From Salvator merianae (taxonomy: Eukaryota > Chordata > Lepidosauria > Squamata > Teiidae): a stretch of 64,000 nucleotides of DNA. This document shows positions 43,380-55,300 of this stretch, in pieces. Both the position numbers and the translations under genes were made by a program. The notes under the pieces are model-generated. The model was not told the origin of the DNA and did no database searches. It saw nothing but the letters and a program-made list of their open reading frames with translations. The DNA lies in NCBI GenBank assembly GCA_003586115.2, contig QVOM02000049.1, forward strand, positions 18,233,470-18,297,469, read 5' to 3'. The first letter of the stretch is position 1. Each line of letters begins with the position of its first letter.

Positions 43380-46300
43380 TTTTAAAATAACCTGAGCTAT
43401 GAATATGACTTTTGGATATTCGTGTGTTAACATAATTCTCTTTCAAACCGGCAAGGAGTTTAATCAACTATAGAGGGCAATTTTATCTGATTTCGGAAAC
43501 TGTGGGACTGGCTGGAAACAAAATCAGAATAGTATGCTTAGCATGGAAAAATAAGAAGCATTTTTAATCTAGAAGTTTCCTAGTTTGTTAATAAAACTGT
43601 TTAAGATTAGGATTATGCTAAATATGCCACCAACATAAAATGAAAAAAAATGCAGCACAAAAGCAGTCAAGAACTCAGGAACACAGTATGCCAAGAATCT
43701 AATTAATTGGATAAACTAAAGACCAAGGAGAATAGACAGGTCTCCATCTGATACCCAGAATAAAATAATATAGGCACTAGCAACCCTCACTGGGGAGGAT
43801 GTTCCACAATCAGCATGTCACGACTGAGGTGGTTCCTATTCTGGATTTTTCACCCAAGGATAATTCATATAGAAGTACCAGTATGCTTTACTATCAAATC
43901 ACAAAGGGAAAGAGTGTTGCCCATTTCAGATTTACACAGGGAAGCATCTCAAATTGTATGGAACAAACACAGGCCTGACCCCTGTAAGCCAGCCCCCACG
44001 ACTCATTCCTGTAGTTAGTCGTATCCAGAACTATACCAGAAATACACAGCAAAGAGCAGGTCTGATCGTTGCAACAGATGCATTTCACCCAAGTCAGACA
44101 TCCCTTCTCTTTATAACCTTCCATCCAGGTCCCAGCCTGGTTTAGAGGGCATCTCAGTCAAAAGAATCTCAAGATCCCCTATCAGTGGCCTCTCATCTTA
44201 AACTGGAGATAGTCTTTCATTTAAGAACTTAAGAAAGAACAGGTTTCTATAAAAGTTGGAGCGGGGAAGGGACTGCTTGTACAAGCAAAATGTTTGCCTG
44301 CATTGTAGCTCATTAAGCAAAATCTGGACTGTCCAACTGCAGCTACTATACGTCCTAAAAATCCTCTTGAATTCTGTGTATTGGGCTAGAGTCCTAAGGG
44401 AGATGTGCAAGACGTCTTCAGCAGACTGCCCACTGTAGAAATTCCCGGAGCACTTCAACACCTGAGAAACACTACTTTAGGTCTTTTCTTCACTGGGCCT
44501 TATTCCGAATTCTATCCCGGAATAGGAGCCTGTGATCCGCATGCTGGTGCAAACTGCAGCAGGTCTTGCCTAGGCCTGCAGTAGTCTGCACTAGCATGTG
44601 GACAGCAGGCCCCTACTCTTGAATACAATTCAGATTAAGGCCTAGTGCAGAAAGGGCCTTAATTTTATACATGAAATTCTAGTACATCTGTTTTCATTTG
44701 TACATTTCTCAATGTACAATGTACATTTCTCTGAAGAAGCATTTTGCATGAGCCACAAGATTCCTATAGTGCAGGGGTCCCCAACCACCGGTCCGCAGAC
44801 CAGGACCGGGCCGTTGGGTTTTTTTTGCCAGTCCGCGCCGCTGCCACAGACCAGCACTAAACACTGAAAGCCCTGCCCCTGCCCCACCCCACCCTGCCGG
44901 GCCATGAAAAAATGGTCTTGCTTGAAGCCGGTCCCTGGTGCAAAAAAGGTTGGGGACCACTGCTATAGTGCATCCAAATTCTAGACAGGTGCCATCAAAA
45001 AGATTCACAACACTGTTGAGTGGGTGGAAGTCTACCTCCATCAGCTAGCTAGAGGTGGCTACTTCCTTCTAGCTAATGGTATGGCAGGTCCTGATTTTAA
45101 TACTTTTTTTCCTATACTGTTCTTCATTAATACCAAGGAAGCTCAGAAACAAAAGTGCATCCCCCAGTGCACATGTGGGATATCACTGCCATTATTCCAT
45201 AGACACACACTCACACCAAGGAAAAAATGTTTTGAGATTTTGTTTTAGTTTTTAGGTATTGATTTTATTCCATTTTTGTATTCTTTTTATTGGCACACAC
45301 ACTCTGGGACCTTAGGTGGGATAGAAATGTATGCTTGAACCATACTGAGACTCCTCTAAGCTATGTTCTTATGAATGTACACCTAGGCACTGTCTCCAGG
45401 TTGGAAAGACAGGTCATCTAAATGTCATCTGCAGGAAGTCAAGAGCAGGCGAAGGTTTTGTCTTTGTCTTCTGCTTGAGAATGCCCAGATTCAATTGATG
45501 GGCCAATGTGTGAGATGGGATGCTGGACTAGATGGGCTGTGGCTTGATCCAGCAGGGCTCCTCTTATGTTCTAAGCCCTATTGCCAACCTTCAACTGCCA
45601 CCAAACTAGCTTTAAATTTGAAAGCTGTAACATTTTTACATATGCCCAGGTTATGTTTGATGGACATCACTCACCGGCTCTGATGGATCTGATTCAATAA
45701 TGTCAATATATTCTGTTCAGGTGCCTTCAAGACACTGTGGGTGATAACCTCCATTCTCTTGTATCTAGACTAATCACAATACCAGTAGATTAGAATATTA
45801 TACATGCACATGTATGCATCAAATGAAGATATGCTAATTGTATATGTATTCTTAACATCTATTCTGCAAGCAAGCCATAGTGTGCACAATAAAGGATCAG
45901 GTTAAGAACTGTTTAAAATGTTACCCAAAACGTTTTCTTCAATTCACTTGTGAAGTTCTCAAATGCAGCAACAACACCTATCTCCCCAATTCCTTCCTCA
46001 GGTACCTGAGAGACAAGTACATCATTCTCTATATTGTCGAAATGATATTCTGCAAGAAAGAGAAAACATTCCCTGAAAATCTAATTCACAAGAGGCCAGT
46101 CACTAATTCAATCCTCAAGGCACAGAAGTCAATAAATTAAATATTAGCTGTATCCAAGTTAAGTCATTACCTGAAGAGCAATTATTTGAAGGGATGCACT
46201 TATTTTTGCAAATATGATATATCACAGTCAATTTTTTTTTAAATTTCATAGCCCCCTTGAACTAATGAATTGCAAGAAATTGTGTTTTAGAAACAAAAAT

Positions 46301-49300
46301 ATCAGAAAAAGATTGATCTATAAATTTGCTGTTAAGTACAAAGAACTACGTGCTCGTCAGACAGTTATTACTGATGGGAACACAGGTGGACATGTGTGAA
46401 GTTATTTTTAGCCTGGGATTTTGTCAACAGGAGGACCATCTATCTGTGCAATCCTGTGTACTTCTTGAAGATAAAAACATACAAATCATCCATGTCCAGG
46501 AGTCATTTGTTTATCTGATTTCTATCTTCCAATGTGAAGGTTCCCAGGGTGGCAACCAATCAGTTTGTACAACAGAACTATAAAAATAGACACAGATTTA
46601 AAACAATAAAAGCCAACCATGAAACTCAAGTGGCTCTAGCATTGCCATAGCCCTGAGGAAAACAGATCCCTCTAAACTCAGTGCTTACACACAATTAGTG
46701 CAGGGGATAATTGTGTTCCCATAGAAAAGGTACTGCACACTGGGAGGCTCACAACTGAGGCCACATACACTCAGCTGACTTAGTTAAAACACATTCATGC
46801 AAAATGCCCTTAAGCAGATTTCCAGGAAGTGACCTGACAATTAAAAAAAAAATGATGTTTTAAAAATGCCCCGTAAAAAAAGTAAGTGCATTTTACAGAC
46901 TGTATGTAACAGCATCAACAGCTGTTAGAAACCAGAACTGCTGGAAACGAAGCAGAAAGTTACACTGCTAATGCCTTGCAATAGAGTTGTATAACCATCC
47001 ACTTTGACAAGACACACGTAGTAAACGTACTATGGAATGTGAAAGGAATTAAATTCAGCTCCATTGAAGAAAAGTGTATTATTTATTGATAGAAATTTGC
47101 TTCTACCACCTTTCTGGACTTCTTCTTCCCCCTGTGTCGAGTTAAAGAGTGTTCTTGGTTCACAAGGAATACTAGCAGATATCACTTCACTTGACTCCCC
47201 TTCGGCAAGTTTTGGACGCTTCCTAACAAGGTTCACTGACATGTCTAACAAAGACAAAAACATATTCAGTTACTCCCTGTTACTGAAAAACACAAATGCT
47301 TTTATCCATAATTTGGACTGCCATGATATACCCAGATTTAATCCACTTAAGGGTCAAATCAGGATATAGTGCCCCGAATTCTCCCTTTGAAGAGTCAAAC
47401 CAGGATACTTTGAAATTTGCTTTTGACAAAGACAGCCCATGCTGATAGCTTTGAATATACCTGCTCATGCTACAGGTCTGGAAATTCAGCAATACAGGGA
47501 AATGAAGGAAAAGAACCTTAAATTAACCAAGAAGCTGATCATTTGCTTTGTCGGCTCTCATTCTACCTGAAAGTTTCCGCTTAAATCTGACATCTTTGTT
47601 TTCCAAAGTCAGGCTCCTGGATGAAGTTTCATATTTCTAAGAAGTGCAAAAAATAAGAAAATATCCAAACTTCAGCAGAGTAGAAACCATATCCCATGCC
47701 CCTATTATCGCAAGAATGGAAAGAATGCAAAAGAAAAAGGAAACCTTGTTATTGGTCCTGAAAAAGGAACCAGAACTCCAAAACACATTCAGTTATAAAT
47801 ATAGCTTGTTAGCACTTTTTTGAACACAGATTTTGTATGTGACTTTTGGAAAAGCAAGCAAGCAAAAAGATGGGAAAAAAAGAAGAGGGACTCATCCAAG
47901 ACTGGCAGCTAGAAAGGTTTATTACAGCTTGGCATTCTTTGGAAAAGCTCTTTCTCCAGGAGCAAACTGTTCTATTGTATTTTCAAATTTCAAAGAGAAG
48001 CTTGCATGCACAGTTTTTAATGCAAATTTCCTACCAATCATCCAAGGAACAGGTACTGAACATGGGTCTTTTTCCATTCCTAGAATTAGTAACAAGACTA
48101 ATGCTACTCAGTAAATACACAGAATTATGGCAACATGAGGCTATGGCAGAAGTATCTGCAAAATGGGCAGCTATGCAAGCTGCTTCAGAGTCTGAACTCT
48201 AAGATTGTTCCTCAAAATGAAACCTACGCTCCAAAGCACACTGAGCAGCAATTAAGCTTACTAGGTGGCACTAAACAAAAGCAAAGAGTTGGCCATGCCT
48301 GCCCTGGAAAAACCTGACACTTCTAGTTTTGAAGCAAATGGCACACGGCGGTCACATGGTGGTTGTTGCATTGTGTAGTATGTTGTGAAGGTCTCTCCAG
48401 TCTCACTTCCAGATATGGGGAGTACTGGATGCTTAAGTCACATGACTGCTGTTCTGGCAATGTAAAGGGACAGCTTGCATAGTCTATGCACACATTTCTC
48501 CTCCTATGCCTATCTTTCGGTCTTTAGAATTTACTACTGGAAGAGGTGGTGCCTGCAATCAGTCTGGATATCTTTAAGAATGGATTGGACAGATTCATGG
48601 AGGTCAGGTATACCAATGGCTACTAGAATGGATGCCTAGGTACTGGCTCCAGGGTGCAGAGACAGGCAGGATGCCTGTAAGACCCATTTGCAGGGAATCG
48701 AGAGCAGGAGAAGGTTTTGCCTTTGCATTCTGCTTGAGATGCTCAGAAGCAAGTGGTGGGCCACTGTGTGAGACAGGAAGCTGGACTAGATGGGCTGTAG
48801 ACCAATCCAGCAGCACTCCTCTTAAGTTCTTCTGTTCACAGGCAGGATGCCTTTAATGGCCATTTGCAGGGAATCAAGAGCAGGAGAAGGTTTTGACCTT
48901 GTCCTCTGCTTGAGAATGCTCAGAAGCAATTGGTGGGGCATTGTGTGAGATGGAATGCTGAACCAGATGGTCCGTGGCCTGATCCAGCAGGGCTCCTCTT
49001 ATGTTATTATGTATCTAAGGAAGGTGTGGAAGGGCCCCAAGTTTCTGCCTTTCTGTAGTCTTTGCAGTAACAAACCCACAATATGTACATTTAAAGGTAA
49101 GACAAAGAAACTTTACCTTGGTCACTCGACCATCAGAATTGATGAGTGAGAGATTGTCAGTCAATGGCAAAGTGTCATCCACTGTTTCCAGGCCCCCTGA
49201 AAACAAGTACAATGCAGGTCTTTGAAGACAAAGCAGAACATAAAGCTAAACTGCACCCTAGCAAAACACAAACAACACAGGCACAAAACACAGCACACAT

Positions 49301-52300
49301 TTCTTCTCTTTCTATCAGTCTGATACAGATATCAGTGAAGACTGAAACAGTGTCAGCCTAATACTTTCTTTAAAACAAATACCATGCTGGGAAGGGCAAA
49401 ATAAACTTCCAACCAGTACCTGTGTTTGTTTAAATCCATCTTGAATTGTTATGTTTTGTATTTATTTTCATCTCTTGTACATTGACAGGGTTATTTCACT
49501 AATCAATAAATTAATTAATTCATTCAGTACACTGTGAATTTTTCTTCGAAGCTGAAGAGACATTCATTCCTTCTTTTGAAAGATTAGTAAAGTTTAGGCT
49601 TCATCTACACACAAAATTCTGAACGATCCTTGGTCACCCAGAGGCTGGGGTTAGCTGCATGCAGCCCCCCGGCCCTGGAAATAGTGTGGCAACCGAAGAG
49701 CACAAAATAGTTGTGGACCTATATCTTTTGGGCCCTGAAGCTTAAATCAGGGTTGTAAGATTAAAATGATCAAGTTAGCCAATGCAGAGTATAATATCAA
49801 TGAAACGTAATAACATACCCCTACCTACTCGGTGACAGTATCTTCTTCCAGTGCCAAAGGCATGGACTGCTGAAACATAGTTTCAATTTGGGTTTTCAGC
49901 AGTTTTGGTTTTGGGTTCAGCCCTCTGGGTGGGGCAGGAGGAGGAGTGGTGTGGGATGGGGCAGGGTGAGGTGGAGTGGGGCAGGGCAGGGCAGTGCAGA
50001 GGTGGAACAGGAGGTATGGCTGTGAGAAAAAATGCCAAAAAAGAGCCAAATTTGAAAATCAACCAGGAAAATGGCAAAAAAACCCAGAGTTTCTGCAGCC
50101 AAACACCTGTAGAATGTGGCTCCACCCAGATTAGGGCCCCTAAAGCTTAAGCTTCATTAGTTTCATAGTAGATCTGCCCCAGCAGGAAATCTCACCTTTG
50201 GTGTACCCTTTCATACAAGGTGTCCTTGGGTTGGTATCTAGCCCAGTGACATCTCAAAAGGGAGAGATTTCAGCTGCTCTGAGTGGCCCAAGGTCACAAA
50301 AGACCACGCTGGGGCTGCCTCCATGCACATTGGAGAAAGTCCAACTTCTTATTCATCATCAAGATTTATGAAGTCATCCAGACTGGTGTGGTCCCAGCAT
50401 GGCTTTCTGAAGTCATGGATCACGAAGGGCAATCAAAACCCTGCCTTCTGAGACATCATCAGGCTGGTGCTGTTTGCCGGACACTGTCAAGGGCCCCAAG
50501 CCTGGAATGGTCTGAAAATTGGTTCTGCCCATTTGCCTGCCCTACCCTCCAGCTAGCAGTCAGTTTTGGTGAACTCTGGTTAAGACACAGCCTTAGAAAG
50601 TACATTCTGCCATGCTTCTCATTGTATTTGAAACAATGGCCTCAGTTATTGATGAGACCCCTTTCTATCCTGTAAAATTAAGGTATTTACCCAGGAAATA
50701 GAACATCTAGAATACAACTTCTCTTCCACTGACTTAGACTGAGAAACCAATTCTTCATTCAAGTTAATGTAACTATCAGGTGAGTTGGCCAACCCAATGC
50801 AAATGAATGTAATTTTCAGGCAGGTTAGTCACCCTAGTGCATGTCAATGGTGCTCTTATCCAGAACTGACCTAGCTCCTGATTTTACACTGAAGTCAATC
50901 ACTCAAGTTTTGCCACTTCTGTTTATACACCTTTATACACCACTTGTCCAGAACTGAATCTCTACATAAATCAAGGCACGGCTGTATTGTTTTTTTTCTC
51001 TCCAAAGTACTTCCTCCCCACAAAAACCTTAAATAAATAAATAATGATTGTGACAGGCTGCATCAGTAGAAAAGGAAAGGCAGGTAAAAGGAAACAAAGA
51101 TTTACCACATACTTTGTCCAGTTGTTAACAAAGGAGTTGAAGAAATATGAAAGGGCTGTGCTGTCACATCCTGTATCTGTAAACTTGGTCTCATTCTTCT
51201 CTTTGCCTTTTCTGTGTGCACTGAAGAGTTCCTCATCTGAAAAAAGTTGAAGATCAAGTTTATCATCACAGAAATACTTCATACTCACCCAGTAAGTTCT
51301 CATGCCAAATGATGATTTGAACCCTGGTGTTTCCAGTCACAGTCCAAAATTCAAACTACTGCAGCATACTAGCTCTCCAGTCACCAAATTAAAAAAAGAA
51401 AAGCATTCCCAATTCACAAATACTAAGCCAGTCTTTAAATAAAACATTTTGCTAAATATATAAAGAGAAGTGGGCGAGCTATAAATTCAGTAAAGAGATC
51501 CAAGTGAGGGTTAAACTTGGAGTATAAGTCTTTCAGATTCTGCAAGGGGACTGAAGACTGACCAGACCAGAGAAATATTTAAAAAAATTAAAAAGGAGAG
51601 GACTTATTTATAAAACTATATTCTAGAAATCCTGCCTAGTCATATAGACTATATTGTTAAAAAAAGTTACAGTATTCTGCAATTTCTTACTTTCTTTGTG
51701 CGATGATCACTGCCACTACTTGGAGAAGACAATGGCAAAACTAAAAGAAAAGACAAAATATTCAGTATTCCAAAAACAATGGAGCTTTAATAATCAATTT
51801 CAACAAATCACAAATATGATATCAAGAGCACTTACTATTGGATAAAGCTTTCTTTATTTAATAGGAGAAAACCTTTTTAGTTGTCTAGGACAATTTGGGG
51901 GCTCTCTAGTTTTAGATGAAAAGTATTTTATAAACTCCAGAAACACATCACTCTCATTAACACCCCAAGCAAAATACAAAGGACTGACCATAATTTTGCA
52001 ACACATAGTACTAGCAATTTTGCCATTTTGTTAGGGTTTTTTTCATTTATATTATTTTCTATTAGTGTATATACAAATACTGAATTACTAATCAATATAC
52101 AAAACAAACACAATACACTCAAACCAATAAGAACAAACAAACAAACAAAACAAAAAGACACCCTATTCCAAGTGTCCCCTTATACATGGGCCCCTGTACA
52201 CCTTTCTCATTTAAAAATTATATAATCTTATAGGCCTTAAACACCATCCTTATGTTAACCATCTATTTAAAAATATATTTTCAGCCAAACCAAAGAAAGA

Positions 52301-55300
52301 TCTTCTATTCAATTCATCCATGCACGGGCTCCAAATTAACCTAATTGTTGAATGTTATCGACTTCCTCTAATCTTGAACATTTCACTGAAAGATATTCAT
52401 TCACGATGAGTCTCCATACTGCTTTATACCATTCTGTTTTAGTCAGATTCAAAGCATATTTCCAGTTATACACAATACACTGTTGTAATGGCATTATGTA
52501 TTACCATTTAGTTAGTTTTAAAACATACCAACTGCATGTTGGCTTTAAAAACACAAACCCACAGCTTACTGAAGCTGTGGTCCAAAACATGTGGAGGGTA
52601 CCAGGTTGGCAACAGGCTATATGAAGTCATGATCCAGAATTTCCATTTGTTTTTAACTATAGTTACAGTAGCTTAGTACTTCTGCTATCGATTAGCTGGC
52701 TTCAAGTGTCCTCAACACATTCATCAGCTACATGACCAGATTATGCCCCATGATAATATCTGCACACAGGCTTTTATGAATTATACACATAAATAGCTGT
52801 TAAGTGGACTGAAATTAAAATAGTATAATGCACTGACATTTTTATATAGCATAATAACAAATTCACCATTAGAAGTAGATCATCACATCATATTCTCCTT
52901 GCTTTAGTTGTAAAAAGCAGAGCAATTCCATACAGTGATATCAATTGCAAAGATGCTTCTTTGAACCCTGGGCACTCTTAATTGTGAATATATCTCGTGA
53001 AACTATGCATCTCACTTTGAAGCCAGCAGAGAGTCATTCCTTAGCTGTTTTATAAGAAGATTTAACAGAAGGCTTGTTCAAAATTATGCTGGACGGGTTA
53101 TATTCCATTACTACCTTTTAAATTGCTTCTGACTCTTGGTCTTTTGCGAGTATAATCAGCAGTTTTAGGCACTGACTTTTGAGAATCAAGGATCCAGCTT
53201 TTTTCACTCGTACCATTGCTTGGAGTTTCTTGGTTGCTTTCTGAGAAAAGATGGGCCTTGTAACTGGAAGACTTTAAAAGAGGAAGATGAAAAATCAGTT
53301 CCATTTCCCAGCTTGTTCCTTAATGGGAAGCTACATCACACTATATCATGCATTTTGACTGTGCTATGCCTCTCAAAAACTTTGACATGCAGGGTTAGCT
53401 TGACAAAGATTGTACAGACATGCTTTCCTCAATACAAATAGTCACTAGGTGCCATTTTGACATAAACCATTGAACAACTCTTTGAAGACATCAACAAACC
53501 TTTTTGAGAGACAGACTAACACAAAGGAAGTATTATGGCAGTCTTCACAGGAGCATTTAGAGTTTTCTCAGCTTTAAAAATCAGTCCTCTCAAGCCTTGA
53601 AACGTTCATTATTAAGTCTTATGAATGGGGTTGCCACTTTAGCTTTCAGGAGCAGAAAGCAGGGAGATGGAACAAAACCACATGTACACTTAGAAGGCCT
53701 GCTCCTGGATACATCCCAGACTAACCAGAAGGCCAGCAGCAATTGCTTGCTAATTCATTTTAATACTTTCTGCATATACTGATCCTTCCAAAGTATAAGC
53801 CACATGCAGTGAGGAACATGACAAGGAAAACTACAATTTGCCATAAATGTGATCTGACTTCCTTACATTGATTTGTTTAATTTTGATTATAACCAGGCAG
53901 GAAGCTCATTTCAAAGTTATGGAACTTGCAGAAGTGCAAGCAACCCATTATACTTCTAAAGAGGGGTTAGAAATCCCAGGGGATGAGACGTAGAAAGCTC
54001 ATAGTTGATGGAATACTCAGAATTTGCTCATGAAACTAGAACTTCAGAATGTCTAAAATAATTAAGGTATCCGCACAAATTAATATAGCCATCTCCTCAA
54101 AGAGGCTCTTTTGAAACAAAATACTGTTAGTTTCAAAATTGCTTCTTTGGTGACTGGACTTCTATAAGCACTGAAAAGTGTACTAGGGTAAGGAAGTCTG
54201 TGCCACAGAGATTGCACCTAGCTTGTCTGCTCTGATAGACCGGTGATGTTTGGAGCTTCACTATCTCCCTCAATGCACCACCTGAGGGACTTTCTTTTTC
54301 TGCAAGTCACCTGGCAGAGGGAGAAACTTTTCTATTCTATGCTGTCACAACATTGCCACAGGAAATGACAGATGGGAGGAACAAGTATAAACCAGATCAC
54401 TACAGGCATCATTAGAGACATCTATTAAATATAGTTCTGTGCTCAGCTTCAGAAGTTTTTGGAATGATGGTAAGAACCCCCAGAAACTACAGTGTGGATT
54501 TACAAAAATACTCCATTTTGGAAAATAATTTTCACAGCACCTTCATGTGAATTCAGCATCATTTTTTACATTTCTAGTTGCATAAAATGGATATTTAAAA
54601 TAAGCAAATTACCAGCCTTCTCCTGGACTTGCTCTGTTCTTGGTCTCCTGTTTCGGAATTCCTAAAGACATGATGATATTTCCAATTAAAAGAATACTTG
54701 GAAGACTTGTTCACTTAATTACCGCTTTCATGTTGCTGGCTAGAATGTCAGACTAGGACATGAAAATTTAGATTTTAAACCTTCCTTAGTCCTGAAGAGC
54801 ATTTGTACTTACTGCCCTTTGCTTAATGTACTGCAGAAGAGGAAAAGAAGAAACAGGTACTTTGTCTTAAGTGATCTAGAATTGAATGAATACAATTTTT
54901 TAAATGTAGAAAATATACAATGGAATCTAAAGAGAGACTTTAAAGAGCAGCAAAGGTGTGAACTCTGCCCAGGGTCATATATGGAAGGAGACAGCAGTCA
55001 AGTTCTGCCAAATATTATGCAGGTTTAAGGTAACAATAAAACTTAAAAAAAAGCAGATGTACATAAACAAATTCCCCACTTCTGCAAATAAAAAGACTAG
55101 TAGTTACACAAGCCTTTTAGGATTGTAACACAGAACACATATATGGTGCAGAGATGTACAAAATTCGATTTGTTTACAAATTCAATTGAATATTTTGCAT
55201 TGAAACAAAAATCCAGTTTTCTGCATTTCCATTTTGATTGAATCAAACCAATCTTCCTTCTTGAGAAACCAAAATATTTGATCAAATATTCATGCTTTTG

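Noticed and set aside
43246..43467. ORF through the GATA array (YLSI repeats)
   Set aside because: Microsatellite translation artefact within an intron.
46003..46049. Shorter version of SYCP2L exon p using the GT at 46003
   Set aside because: It would not join to exon q without a stop; the 125-nt form is open and keeps the family-like helical sequence.
51113..51303. Longer alternative reading DEELFSAHRKGKEKN through SYCP2L exon l
   Set aside because: It is open, but its phase is incompatible with exons k and m, whereas the chosen frame fits both.
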